Positions 7,077-15,320 of a stretch of 64,000 nt of DNA are shown piece after piece. The notes under the pieces are model-generated. The model searched no databases and had not been told where the DNA came from. It saw only the letters and a program-made list of their open reading frames with translations. The first letter of the stretch is position 1. Every line of letters starts with the position of its first letter. Source of the stretch: Rhizobiales bacterium 63-22 (lineage in GTDB: Bacteria > Pseudomonadota > Alphaproteobacteria > Rhizobiales > Rhizobiaceae); contig MKVZ01000020.1 of NCBI GenBank assembly GCA_001898995.1, forward strand, positions 47,438 through 111,437, in the 5' to 3' direction. Both the position numbers and the translations under genes were made by a program.

Positions 7077-7985
7077 TCATGCGAAAGGAACCGAGGCGGT
7101 GCCCGGCGGCAGCTTGGCCTCCTCCTCCGGCTCGACATGGATCACCACACGGACATGCTGGATATGCTTCTTGAGCGCATCTTCAATGCGGTCGCATATG
7201 GCATGGGCATCGCCGACGCTCATCTTCGCGGCGACGACGAGGTGAAACTCGATGAAGGTCACGCGTCCCGCCAGCCGCGTCTTGAGATCATGCACCTCGA
7301 TCGCGCCGCCGGCATTGGCGGAAATCACGTCGCGGATGCGCATTTCCTCCGCAGGCTCCACGGCGATATCCATCAGCCCCTGCACCGAGGAATTGATGAC
7401 GTGCCAGCCATGCCAAAGGATATTGAGCGCCACCAGAATGGCCAGCAGCGGATCGAGCACCGCCCAGCCCGTCACCACCGCGCCGACAAGGCCCACCAGC
7501 ACGCCGGCGGAGGTGATCACATCCGTCATCAGATGACGGCCGTCGGCCTCCAGCGCCGGCGAGCGCGCGCTGCGGCCGGTGCGCAGCAGCACCATCGCCC
7601 ACAGGCCGTTGATGACGGCCGAGCCGGTATTGATGGCAAGGCCCAGCCAGGGCGCATTCATATGGCGCGGAACCTCAAGCGCGCGCCACGCCTCATGGAA
7701 GATCAGCAGCGCCGCGACGGTGATCAGCACGCCCTCCACCACGGCGGAAATATATTCGGCCTTGTGATGGCCGAAGGGATGATTCACGTCCGCCGGGCGC
7801 TGGCTGACCTCGATCGCCCACAGGGCGCCGCAGGCCGCGATCACGTTGACGATGGATTCCAGCGCGTCCGAATAAAGCGCGACCGAGCCGGTCAGCCGAT
7901 AGGCGATATATTTCAGCCCCATGACGGCGAAGGCGATCGGGATCGACCATATGGCAAGCCGCCGAACTCTCGCATTCGCGTTCAT
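7077..7985 (-). CDS. cation diffusion facilitator transporter
   Basis: A 302-residue inner membrane metal/proton antiporter of the CDF family. About six hydrophobic segments are visible. The metal-site motif of helix II is YSDALES (S-D-xxx-S instead of the more common HxxxD), the second site is ADGRHLMTDV (HxxxD) in helix V, and FGHHKAEY lies between. The C-terminal cytoplasmic domain (from about 205) ends with VVIHVEPEEEAKLP. CDF proteins export Zn, Fe, Mn or Cd; the Asp/Asp-His pattern does not settle the metal here. Start chosen at the ATG at 7983-7985 over an upstream TTG. Confidence 0.88.
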   Translation of the reverse strand: MNANARVRRLAIWSIPIAFAVMGLKYIAYRLTGSVALYSDALESIVNVIAACGALWAIEVSQRPADVNHPFGHHKAEYISAVVEGVLITVAALLIFHEAWRALEVPRHMNAPWLGLAINTGSAVINGLWAMVLLRTGRSARSPALEADGRHLMTDVITSAGVLVGLVGAVVTGWAVLDPLLAILVALNILWHGWHVINSSVQGLMDIAVEPAEEMRIRDVISANAGGAIEVHDLKTRLAGRVTFIEFHLVVAAKMSVGDAHAICDRIEDALKKHIQHVRVVIHVEPEEEAKLPPGTASVPFA

Positions 7986-8256
7986 GACCAACCTGTCGTT
8001 ACGCCGGATTATCTTCAGTTACGTTATATCGGATGCCGGAACCTGCCGGGCAGGCACGGCAGGAAAGGCGGGATCGCCCGCAAATTCCCGCGTCCAATTA
8101 CGGCCACGCCGCGCGACTGCTTGCACGCACCAATCCTATAACCCGGATCGGGTGGAAACCGAACCCCTCTTTTGCAGTCTCCGCATTTAATTTTCTCTTG
8201 CAAATGCAAGGCATTACAGTTGCAAATGGTTCGCCGGAGCATGTGAAGGAAACGCG
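7986..8256. other. intergenic region upstream of the CDF gene
   Basis: No gene is supported here. TTGCAAATG occurs twice as a direct repeat (8198-8206 and 8220-8228), exactly 22 bases apart, so both copies face the same side of the helix. The first copy extends into TTGCA-AA-TGCAA, an inverted repeat. It could be a regulator site for the CDF gene, but it lies more than 200 bases from its start. Confidence 0.4.
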
Positions 8257-8295
8257 CAAAACAAAAGGCCGGCCGCCTTGCGGGCGGCCGGCCTT
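8257..8295 (-). terminator. Rho-independent terminator of trpE(G)
   Basis: A 13-pair stem, AAGGCCGGCCGCC (8265-8277) with GGCGGCCGGCCTT (8283-8295), sits just after the trpE(G) stop. On the minus strand it is followed by TTTTGTTTTG, a good U-tract. Confidence 0.85.
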
Positions 8296-8329
8296 CTCGG
8301 AAAATCGCCAGTCTTGGCCGTCGTTCTCG

Positions 8330-10525
8330 TCAGTAGTTCGTGCGCCGTGCCTTGGTGCGGGCGGCGAGATGCGCAACGACATTCTCGATCATGCGCATGC
8401 CGGCATTGTGGCCGAGCGTCATGATGGATTCGGGATGGAACTGCACTGCCGCCACCGGCTCCTTGCGGTGCTCGAAGGCCATGATGACGCCATCCTCGGT
8501 TTCCGCCGTAACAAGGAAATCGTCGGGCAGGCGCTCCGGATCGGCGAAGATCGAATGATAGCGCCCCACCGTCACCTCCTTCGGCAGGCCGGAGAATATG
8601 CGCTCCGGCTTCGAAATGCGGATGCGCGACGGCTTGCCGTGCATGGGGATGCGCAACTGGCGCAGCGTGCCGCCATAGGCCTCGGCCAAGGCCTGCAAGC
8701 CCAGGCAGACGCCGAAGATCGGCAGTTGCCGATTGCGCGCCTTGGCGATGGTGGCCTTGCAATCGAAATCCTGCGGCGTGCCGGGTCCGGGCGAAAGCAC
8801 CACGAGATCGGGTTTGATACGGTCGAACACGTCTTCCGCCACCGGCGTGCGCACGGTCGAGACAGTCGCCCCCGTCTGGCGGAAATAATTGGCGAGCGTA
8901 TGCACGAAGGAATCCTCGTGATCGACCAGCAGGATCGAAATCCCCTCGCCGACCCGCGCCGCCTGCCGTTCCTCGGCCGCCTGATTGCCCTTCTGCGCGT
9001 CGCGCACCGCCGCGATCATCGCCGAAGCCTTCAGTTCGGTTTCGGCCTCTTCCTCTTCCGGGTTGGAATCGAACAGCAGCGTCGCGCCGGCGCGCACTTC
9101 CGCCACCCCGTCCTTGATGCGGATGGTGCGCAGCGTGAGACCCGTATTCATGTCGCCATTGAAGTGCATCATGCCGATGGCGCCGCCATACCAGGCGCGC
9201 GGGCTCTTCTCGTTCTCTTCCAGAAAACGCATGGCCCAGAGCTTCGGCGCGCCGGTCACCGTCACCGCCCACGCATGGCTGAGGAAGCCGTCGAAGGCAT
9301 CCATGCCGTCGCGCAGCCGGCCCTCGATGTGGTCGACCGTGTGGATGAGGCGCGAATACATCTCGATCTGCCGCCGGCCGATGACGCGCACCGAGCCCGG
9401 CTCGCAGACGCGGCTCTTGTCGTTGCGATCCACGTCCGAGCACATGGTGAGTTCGGATTCGTCCTTCTTGGAATTGAGGAGCTTGAGAATCTGCTCCGAA
9501 TCCGAGATGGCGTCCTCGCCGCGCTTGATCGTGCCGGAGATCGGGCAGGTCTCGATGCGCCGCCCGCTGACGCGCACGAACATTTCCGGCGACGCGCCGA
9601 CCAGATATTCGTTCTCGCCCAGATTGATGAAGAAGGAGTAGGGCGACGGATTGGTGATTTTCAGCCGGCGGAAGATTTCCGACGGCGCTGTGAGGCAGCG
9701 CTCGTAGAAGGTCTGCCCCGGCACGACCTCGAACAGGTCGCCGCGCTGGAAGCTCTCCTTGGCGCGCTCGACCAGCTTGGCGTATTCGCCGGGCACATGG
9801 TCGCCGCGCGGCGGCACGCTGTCGGACGGCCTGAACGGCTCGGCCTTCGTGGCGCGGGCAAGATCGTGGGTGGAGGAACCGCCGCAGACGAATTCATAGC
9901 GGTCCACCCATGCGCGCGCGGCATAATGGTCGGCCACGAAGATTTCGTCGGGAATGAACAGGACGAGATCGCGCTGGTTGTCCGGCCGCTTCAACCGGTA
10001 CTGCACCGGATCGAACTGGAAGGCGAGATCGTAGCCGAAAGCGCCGTAGAGGCCGAGATTGTCGTCCTCTTCCGAGAAGAACAGGCCGACGATGGCGCGC
10101 AGCACCGTGAACACCGAAGGCACGCGCGAGCGCTCTTCCTCGGTGAAGGTGCCGACCGGCTCGGCGATGGTGAGTTCGATGCGGCTTTCGCCGGCCGTAT
10201 CCACCGTGACCTCCGCGAGCGCCTTGACCGTATCGAGGATCGGGCGGAGCAGGATCACGCCGCGCGCGTTCAGCGCCTCAATCCGCATCGTGCGCGCGCG
10301 GGACGTGATGACCACGGGCGGATCGACGATGGCGGTGTCCCAGCGCGTATAGCGGCCCGGATATTCGTAATTGGAGGAAAAGACGGCGCCTCGCCTCTCG
10401 TTCAGCGCGTCGATATAGGTCTCGATCGCGCCCTTGTAGACGGTATGATGCCGCACGCGCTCGACGGTGATGCCGCCCGCCGTGTCGTAGCTGAAAATCT
10501 CGTTATCCGCTGTCTTCGCATTCAT
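8330..10525 (-). CDS. trpE: fused anthranilate synthase TrpE-TrpG
   Basis: A 731-residue fusion that makes anthranilate from chorismate and glutamine, the first step of tryptophan synthesis. Residues 1 to about 510 are the chorismate-binding TrpE part (PISGTIKRGED, DRNDKSRVCEPGSV, HAWAVTVTGAPK). Residues from about 530 are a class I glutamine amidotransferase with the Cys of FGVCLGLQALAE and the His of VQFHPES. The fused form is typical of Rhizobiales. The start is the ATG at 10523-10525 preceded by GGGACGG; the frame runs further upstream into the attenuator and is not translated from there. Expression is controlled by the trpL attenuator, and the stop is followed by a strong terminator. Confidence 0.96.
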   Translation of the reverse strand: MNAKTADNEIFSYDTAGGITVERVRHHTVYKGAIETYIDALNERRGAVFSSNYEYPGRYTRWDTAIVDPPVVITSRARTMRIEALNARGVILLRPILDTVKALAEVTVDTAGESRIELTIAEPVGTFTEEERSRVPSVFTVLRAIVGLFFSEEDDNLGLYGAFGYDLAFQFDPVQYRLKRPDNQRDLVLFIPDEIFVADHYAARAWVDRYEFVCGGSSTHDLARATKAEPFRPSDSVPPRGDHVPGEYAKLVERAKESFQRGDLFEVVPGQTFYERCLTAPSEIFRRLKITNPSPYSFFINLGENEYLVGASPEMFVRVSGRRIETCPISGTIKRGEDAISDSEQILKLLNSKKDESELTMCSDVDRNDKSRVCEPGSVRVIGRRQIEMYSRLIHTVDHIEGRLRDGMDAFDGFLSHAWAVTVTGAPKLWAMRFLEENEKSPRAWYGGAIGMMHFNGDMNTGLTLRTIRIKDGVAEVRAGATLLFDSNPEEEEAETELKASAMIAAVRDAQKGNQAAEERQAARVGEGISILLVDHEDSFVHTLANYFRQTGATVSTVRTPVAEDVFDRIKPDLVVLSPGPGTPQDFDCKATIAKARNRQLPIFGVCLGLQALAEAYGGTLRQLRIPMHGKPSRIRISKPERIFSGLPKEVTVGRYHSIFADPERLPDDFLVTAETEDGVIMAFEHRKEPVAAVQFHPESIMTLGHNAGMRMIENVVAHLAARTKARRTNY

Positions 10526-10591
10526 GATCGGCCGTCCCAAATCCTTTTTGCTTCCCGATATGTTCGCCGCAGTCGCCATTTCGGACAGCCA

Positions 10592-10625
10592 AACAAAAAG
10601 GCCGCCCGGATGATCTCCAGCGGCC
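10592..10625 (-). terminator. trp attenuator terminator
   Basis: GGCCGC (10600-10605) pairs with GCGGCC (10620-10625), with extra inner pairs; the minus-strand transcript then reads CCUUUUUGUUU. It lies between trpL and trpE(G) and is the terminator half of the tryptophan attenuator. In Sinorhizobium the RNA released here is a trans-acting small RNA (rnTrpL); the same is possible in this organism. Confidence 0.85.
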
Positions 10626-10667
10626 CTGTTCCCGAACGCATATGCACGAACGCCTGCGTGGCCGCTA

Positions 10668-10715
10668 TCAGCGGACCCACCACCAGCCATTGATGACAAT
10701 GCTCGAAATGTTCAT
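10668..10715 (-). CDS. trpL: trp leader peptide peTrpL
   Basis: A 15-codon frame, MNISSIVINGWWWVR, with three consecutive Trp codons directly upstream of the trp attenuator. Ribosome stalling at the Trp codons when charged tRNA-Trp is scarce prevents the terminator from forming and allows trpE(G) transcription. No Shine-Dalgarno sequence precedes the ATG, and the promoter spacing predicts a transcript beginning at or next to the ATG. A leaderless trpL has been described in rhizobia. Confidence 0.92.
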   Translation of the reverse strand: MNISSIVINGWWWVR

Positions 10716-10723
10716 GGCCGTCA

Positions 10724-10752
10724 GTGTTAACCCTGGCCGCCCCATCTTGCAA
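10724..10752 (-). promoter_or_regulatory. trpL promoter, predicted leaderless start
   Basis: On the minus strand TTGCAA (10747-10752) and TAACAC (10724-10729) are separated by 17 bases. The A of the trpL ATG (10715) is nine bases past the -10 element, so transcription should begin at or a base or two before the start codon. Confidence 0.6.
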
Positions 10753-10784
10753 CTGGAAAAGTCTTGCGGCCGGAAAATCATTCC

Positions 10785-10920
10785 CGGAAAAGAAAATCCG
10801 GGCACGGCAGGCGTGCCCGGATTTCCCTTGTCCTTAATGAGGACAATACAGACAAGGAAGCGGGTCTCCCCTTGCCTGATCGCAACGGAGACGGAACGGT
10901 CTCCAAATGACAAAATTCAT
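10785..10920 (-). ncRNA. candidate small RNA upstream of trpL
   Basis: This stretch holds no gene but has three consecutive stem-loops: GGAGAC/GTCTCC (10887-10904), CAAGG/CCTTG (10853-10874) and TTGTCCT/AGGACAA (10828-10846). A 13-pair terminator hairpin follows, AAATCCGGGCACG (10794-10806) with CGTGCCCGGATTT (10812-10824). On the minus strand the last stem is followed by TTTTCTTTT, while the plus-strand flank is poor, so the RNA would run on the minus strand. The 5' end is a guess. I cannot match it to a named alpha-proteobacterial small RNA family. Confidence 0.5.
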
Positions 10921-11150
10921 AGGTATAATATAACTTTCAGTACGCTATACACTATCATAGGTTGTATTTATTTATCAACCCCAAATTGATATGGGCAAGT
11001 TCTGTCTGCTGACAACTTTATCCTATGGTTAACAAGTTTCGTCTTGCGCGCCGCTCCGAATTCGGATTCATTTCCGGAGGAATTCAATCGATCGCCAGTA
11101 AGCATCGAACAGAGCCGCCGGACACAGAGGCGGCCCGTGGGGACGGACGG
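10921..11150. other. intergenic region upstream of the Lrp-type gene
   Basis: AT-rich divergent region. A perfect TATAAT is at 10924-10929 on the plus strand, but no good -35 lies 16-18 bases upstream. The Lrp frame is open back to an ATG at 11025, so the N-terminus of that protein could lie here. Confidence 0.4.
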
Positions 11151-11612
11151 ATGAAAAACCTCGATACGGTGGACCGGAGCATCCTGCTCGCATTGCAGGA
11201 AAACGGACGCCTGACCAATACCGAACTCGCCGACCGTATCAATCTCTCCCAGACGGCCACCGCGGAGCGCGTCAAGCGCCTGACGCGCGAGGGCTATATT
11301 CTGGGCTATTCGGCGCGGCTGTCGCCCCGGATGCTCGACCGTTCCATGCTGGTCTTCATCGAGATCAAGCTCGACCGCACGACGCCGGAAGTCTTCGACA
11401 CTTTCGCCTCCTTTACCCGCGCCAATCCCGACATTCTGGAATGCCACATGGTAGCCGGCGGCTTCGACTATCTGGTCAAGGCACGCGTGTCCGACATGGA
11501 CCATTACCGCCGCTTCCTGTCGGAAGCGCTGCTGTCGCTGCCCGGCGTGCGCGAATCCCACACCTATGCCGTGATGGAGGAAGTGAAGGAAACCGCGCAT
11601 CTGGCGGTCTGA
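11151..11612 (+). CDS. Lrp/AsnC family transcriptional regulator
   Basis: A 153-residue regulator, the usual length for the family. The N-terminal helix-turn-helix is LTNTELADRINLSQTATAERVKRLTREGYI (about residues 21-50), and the C-terminal RAM (ActR-like) ligand domain includes LVFIEIKL, ECHMVAGGFDYLVKARV and LLSLPGVRESHTYAVMEEVK. Such proteins form octamers that sense amino acids. I start at the ATG at 11151, preceded by GGGGACGG; an in-frame ATG at 11025 would add 42 residues unlike the family. Divergent from the trpL/trpE region, but a link is not shown. Confidence 0.88.
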   Translation: MKNLDTVDRSILLALQENGRLTNTELADRINLSQTATAERVKRLTREGYILGYSARLSPRMLDRSMLVFIEIKLDRTTPEVFDTFASFTRANPDILECHMVAGGFDYLVKARVSDMDHYRRFLSEALLSLPGVRESHTYAVMEEVKETAHLAV

Positions 11613-11674
11613 CCTCTCCCTCGGTCCTGTCCGGCTTTCGTCGCGTTTTCGGCCTCTCTTGTCAAAGCCCAATT

Positions 11675-11690
11675 GCGGGTATATACCCGC
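11675..11690. promoter_or_regulatory. 16-bp perfect palindrome before the MarR gene
   Basis: GCGGGTATATACCCGC is a perfect palindrome ending four bases before the MarR-family ATG. Its size and symmetry suit a MarR dimer, and its TATATA core could also be a -10 element. Autorepression is inferred. Confidence 0.6.
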
Positions 11691-11693
11691 TTC

Positions 11694-12092
11694 ATGACCC
11701 ATCCATGTTTCTGTATCCTGCTGCGTCAAGCGGCGCGAAAGACCTCGGCGGCCTATGACGCGGCATTAGCGCCGCTCGGCGTCACGGTGGCGCAGTTCAG
11801 CCTGCTGCGCAAGATCGACCGCGCCGGAACGATCTCCCTGACCGAACTGGCGCGGCTGGCGGAACTGGACCGTTCGACCATGGGCCGCAACGTCAGGGTC
11901 TTGCAGCGCATGGGCTGGATCGGACCCGCCGAAAGCGACGACCACCGCGAGGCGAGCGTCACCCTGACGGAGGCGGGCCGCGATCTGGTCGCGCGCGGCG
12001 GACCGCTGTGGGATCAGGCCCAGACCGACATCGAATCCCGGCTCGGAGAAAACGGAGCCGAACAATTGCGGGCCCTGCTCCGCGCGCTTTGA
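11694..12092 (+). CDS. MarR family transcriptional regulator
   Basis: A 132-residue winged-helix regulator. The HTH and wing are seen as SLTELARLAELDRSTMGRNVRVLQRMGWI and SDDHREASVTLTEAGRDLV, the hallmark DxRxxxVxLT pattern. MarR dimers usually repress a nearby efflux or degradation gene until a small aromatic or oxidised ligand binds. The MFS transporter 42 bases downstream on the same strand is the probable target and would be co-transcribed. A palindrome next to the start suggests autorepression, and there is little room for a separate ribosome site. Confidence 0.9.
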   Translation: MTHPCFCILLRQAARKTSAAYDAALAPLGVTVAQFSLLRKIDRAGTISLTELARLAELDRSTMGRNVRVLQRMGWIGPAESDDHREASVTLTEAGRDLVARGGPLWDQAQTDIESRLGENGAEQLRALLRAL

Positions 12093-12134
12093 CTTCCGAT
12101 TTCCCCGCCCTGCGGCCACAACGAAAGCACGTCC

Positions 12135-13427
12135 ATGATTTCCGCCCGCCTTGCCGGCTTCCTCGCGCAGAGAAACATCCACTACGGCTGGATCGTCGCC
12201 GCGATCACCTTCCTCACCATGCTGGTGACGGCCGCCGCCATGGGGTCGGCGGGCATATTGATCGAGCCGCTCCAGCGCGAATTCGGCTGGACCAACGCCA
12301 ACATCTCGCTGGCCATGGCGCTGCGCCTCGTCCTGTTCGGGCTGATGGGACCGTTCGCCGCCGCCTTCATGAACCGCTTCGGCCTGCGCCGCGTAGTTTC
12401 GTCGGCGCTGATCCTGATCGCCTCCGGTCTTCTCGGCTCCATCTTCATGACCGAGGAATGGCAGATGGTGGCGCTCTGGGGCGTGGTGATCGGGCTCGGC
12501 ACCGGCATGACCGCGCTCGTTTTGGGCGCGACGGTGGCCGCGCGCTGGTTCGAGAAGCGGCGCGGCCTCGTCATCGGCCTGATGACGGCGAGCAACGCCA
12601 CCGGCCAGCTCGTCTTCATGCCGCTGCTCGCCGATGTGAGCCAGACCATCGGCTGGCGCACGGCGCTCGCCGTCGTCATCGGTTTCCTGCTGACGGCACT
12701 GGTGCTCGTTCTGGCCCTGATGCGCGACCATCCCGCCGATCTCGGCCTGAAGCCTTTCGGCCGCACCGCCCCGCTGCCGGCACCGGAGCCGCAGAAGAGC
12801 CTCACCGCCATGCTCGCCTCGCCGCTCGTCACTCTGCGCGAAGTGTCGAACACGGCCACCTTCTGGGTGCTGTTCCTCACCTTCTTCGTCTGCGGCTTCT
12901 CCACCAACGGGCTGATCCAGACCCACTGGATCACGCTGTGCGGCGATTACGGCATCGCGCCGGTGGGCGCCGCCGGCATTCTCGCCGTGATCGGCTGCTT
13001 CGATCTGGTGGGCACGATCATGTCCGGCTGGCTTTCCGACCGGTTCGACAATCGCTGGCTCTTGTTCTGGTTCTATTGCCTGCGCGGCCTGTCGCTGATC
13101 TATCTGACCTTCACCGATTTCTCCGTCTATGAACTCGCGCCTTTCGCGGTTTTCTACGGCCTCGACTGGGTGGCGACCGTGCCGCCGACCGTCAAGCTCG
13201 CCGCCGAGCGCTTCGGCGCGGAAAAGGCCGGGCTGGTGTTCGGCTGGATTTTCACCGGCCACCAGATCGGCGCCGCCGCCGCGGCAGGCTTCGCCGGGCT
13301 GGTGCGCACCGATTACGACAGCTACATGCCCGCGCTCGTCCTCGCCGGCGCCTTTTGTCTCGCCGCGTCGCTGATGGTGTTCGTCATCGGGCGTCCTGCT
13401 CCGCGCGCGGCCCTTCTGGCGTCGTGA
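12135..13427 (+). CDS. MFS transporter
   Basis: A 430-residue inner membrane transporter with about 12 hydrophobic helices. The MFS loop 2-3 motif appears as MNRFGLRRVV, and again in the second half as GWLSDRFDNRWLL. WIVAAITFLTMLVTAAAMGSAGILIEPL and the RWFEKRRGLVIGLM segment resemble the oxalate/monocarboxylate (OFA, YbfB-like) group, which exchanges organic anions. It follows the MarR gene by 42 bases and is probably regulated by it. The 3' end overlaps the convergent EamA gene by 44 bases. The substrate is unknown. Confidence 0.88.
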   Translation: MISARLAGFLAQRNIHYGWIVAAITFLTMLVTAAAMGSAGILIEPLQREFGWTNANISLAMALRLVLFGLMGPFAAAFMNRFGLRRVVSSALILIASGLLGSIFMTEEWQMVALWGVVIGLGTGMTALVLGATVAARWFEKRRGLVIGLMTASNATGQLVFMPLLADVSQTIGWRTALAVVIGFLLTALVLVLALMRDHPADLGLKPFGRTAPLPAPEPQKSLTAMLASPLVTLREVSNTATFWVLFLTFFVCGFSTNGLIQTHWITLCGDYGIAPVGAAGILAVIGCFDLVGTIMSGWLSDRFDNRWLLFWFYCLRGLSLIYLTFTDFSVYELAPFAVFYGLDWVATVPPTVKLAAERFGAEKAGLVFGWIFTGHQIGAAAAAGFAGLVRTDYDSYMPALVLAGAFCLAASLMVFVIGRPAPRAALLAS

Positions 13428-14331
13428 CGCGCCGCGCCTTGCGGTTCAGCAGCACGACACCGATGCCTATCATGAATGCGGCGAGCGTGTCGGTCCAGCC
13501 CGGCACCTCGCCGAGCAGCACGAGCGCCAGAACCAGTGTGACGACGGGAATGAGTGCGGCAAGCGCCGCACCCGCCGCCGCGCCCAGCAGCGCCACCGCC
13601 CGGTTGAAGGCGAACAGGCCGAAGGCCGACGTCAGCACACCCTGGTAGAATCCCTGCAAGGCGATGTCGCCCCATGACGCCGTCCCGATGCCTTTCGGCA
13701 GAAAGGCCGCATAGAGCGGCACGAACAGAAGCGCGGACGAGACCGAGGCGATGGCCGTGGCATGCAACCCGTCCATATTCCTGCTGCGGAAAACCATCAC
13801 ATAGATCGCCCAGACCAGCGCCGCCGAGAGGAAAGCGATATGGCCCGGCATTTCCGGGCCGTCCAGGCGCGACACACCCGCGATCAGGCAGCTTCCGGCG
13901 AGGATCAGCACCACCCCGCCCCAGCGCGAAAACGCCAGCCTTTCATTGAGCAGAAACGCGCCTAGGGTCGCAACGAAGACCGTCATCAGGCCGGGAATGA
14001 GCGCCGCCGCATGGGAAGCGGGCGCGAATTGCAGGCCATAGGCGGTGAACAGCGCATAGGGTGCGCCTGCGCCGGAAACGAGCAGGACGAAGCCGGTGAC
14101 GCCAAGCTCGCGGAAGCCGAAACCCCGCGCCACCACAACCGGCAGCAGCAGCAGGCCCGCCACCGCGAAGCGGAGCGCGATGATATCGTAAGGCGTAAGC
14201 GCGGTCCTGACGCCGAAGCGCGTCAGAACGAAGGAACCGGACCAGACAAGAACGCCCGAAAAACCCCATAAGAGGCCCCTTATCGTGCTTGAAACCGAAA
14301 CCTTGTCCGTATCGTCCGCTGCCGCTGCCAT
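13384..14331 (-). CDS. EamA family (DMT) transporter
   Basis: A 315-residue inner membrane protein with ten hydrophobic helices in two EamA repeats. The first repeat begins at GLLWGFSGVLVWSGSFVLTR and the second at HIAFLSAALVWAIYVMVFRSR. Members of this superfamily export amino acids and metabolites. I start it at the ATG at 14329-14331, which has GGAGAAG upstream. It converges on and overlaps the MFS gene. Export of a metabolite is likely, but the substrate cannot be told. Confidence 0.87.
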   Translation of the reverse strand: MAAAADDTDKVSVSSTIRGLLWGFSGVLVWSGSFVLTRFGVRTALTPYDIIALRFAVAGLLLLPVVVARGFGFRELGVTGFVLLVSGAGAPYALFTAYGLQFAPASHAAALIPGLMTVFVATLGAFLLNERLAFSRWGGVVLILAGSCLIAGVSRLDGPEMPGHIAFLSAALVWAIYVMVFRSRNMDGLHATAIASVSSALLFVPLYAAFLPKGIGTASWGDIALQGFYQGVLTSAFGLFAFNRAVALLGAAAGAALAALIPVVTLVLALVLLGEVPGWTDTLAAFMIGIGVVLLNRKARRVTTPEGPRAEQDAR

Positions 14332-14438
14332 GCTTCTTCTCCATCGATGGGAATCCGGCCGGACTATCGCAGCATGAAGTGGAACCGGCGGCACGGATAA
14401 GCCGGATATGCGCCATCAGTTTTTCTTATGCCATACCC

Positions 14439-15305
14439 TTAGGCAGCGCCGCACACCAGTTCGCGGAAACAGCCGATCAAGGGCCTGACGGGACTGTCGG
14501 GCCGCGATACGACATAGACCGTGCGGAATGTGGGCGGATCGAGCCGCAGCGCCCGCAGATCGCGCATGTCCGCGCCCGGCAGGCTGATCTCCGACAGCAT
14601 GGTCATGCCGACACCGTTGCGGACCATTTCCAGCGCGGTCGGAACATCGTGCGTCCTGACGCCCTCGTCGGTGTTCTCGCCATTGGCGCTCAAAATCTGC
14701 TCGATCACCGCCTCGCAGCCACAAGATGAGATCATGCGCCGGGCGGCGAGGTCTTCCGGCGCTATCTTCCAGCGCTGTATCAACGGATCGTCGCGCCGCC
14801 CCACGACGACCAGCTCCTCCCGGCCCGCTTCCGCCGCCTCCAGTTCCGGCAGCGGCAGCGACGTGATGCCGAGATCGGCAATGCCGTCGCGCACCCACTG
14901 GCCCACATCGTCATGCCCGCCCTCGAAGGCGCTGAAGTCGACATCCGGGTAAAGGCGCAGGAACGCCTTGCGCCATCCGGGCAGCATATGTTCCATCTGG
15001 CTCGGTATCGCCGCCACGCGCAACCGCCGTGGCATATCCGCCTCCCTGCTGCGCGCCTGCGTCTCGATGCGATCCACCGCCGAAAGTGCTGCACGCGCAT
15101 CGGCGAGAACGGAACGGCCGAATGCGGTCAGCGCCGCGCCGCCGGACGTGCGGGTGATGAGTTCGGCGCCGAGAATCTTTTCCAGCGTAGCAATGGACTG
15201 GCTCGCGCCGGACTGCGTGAGCCGCATCCGCCGTGCCGCAGCCCCGACGCCGCCGGTTTCAGCGATGGCCGCGAGCAGGCGCAACTGGACAAGGCTGATC
15301 TTCAT
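14439..15305 (-). CDS. LysR family transcriptional regulator
   Basis: A 288-residue LysR regulator. The N-terminal HTH reads LRLLAAIAETGGVGAAARRMRLTQSGASQSIATLEKILGAELI, and the effector domain starts near residue 90 (RLRVAAIPSQMEHMLPGW). A perfect AAGGAGG sits before the ATG at 15303-15305. It lies 15 bases downstream of the Rsm22-like gene on the same strand, so they may be co-transcribed. The divergent target gene usual for LysR proteins is absent here. Confidence 0.9.
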   Translation of the reverse strand: MKISLVQLRLLAAIAETGGVGAAARRMRLTQSGASQSIATLEKILGAELITRTSGGAALTAFGRSVLADARAALSAVDRIETQARSREADMPRRLRVAAIPSQMEHMLPGWRKAFLRLYPDVDFSAFEGGHDDVGQWVRDGIADLGITSLPLPELEAAEAGREELVVVGRRDDPLIQRWKIAPEDLAARRMISSCGCEAVIEQILSANGENTDEGVRTHDVPTALEMVRNGVGMTMLSEISLPGADMRDLRALRLDPPTFRTVYVVSRPDSPVRPLIGCFRELVCGAA

Positions 15306-15320
15306 CGGCAACGCCTCCTT

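Noticed and set aside
8033..10693. Long plus-strand open frame (886 codons) opposite trpE(G)
   Set aside because: It is fully antisense to a certain gene, has no ribosome site or family resemblance, and long antisense frames are expected at this GC content.
10668..10913. 81-codon frame ending with the trpL peptide
   Set aside because: It would run through the candidate small RNA terminator and the trpL promoter; the 15-codon trpL frame explains the sequence.
11025..11150. 42-codon N-terminal extension of the Lrp-type regulator
   Set aside because: The extension resembles no family member and the ATG at 11151 gives the standard length with a ribosome site; not fully excluded.
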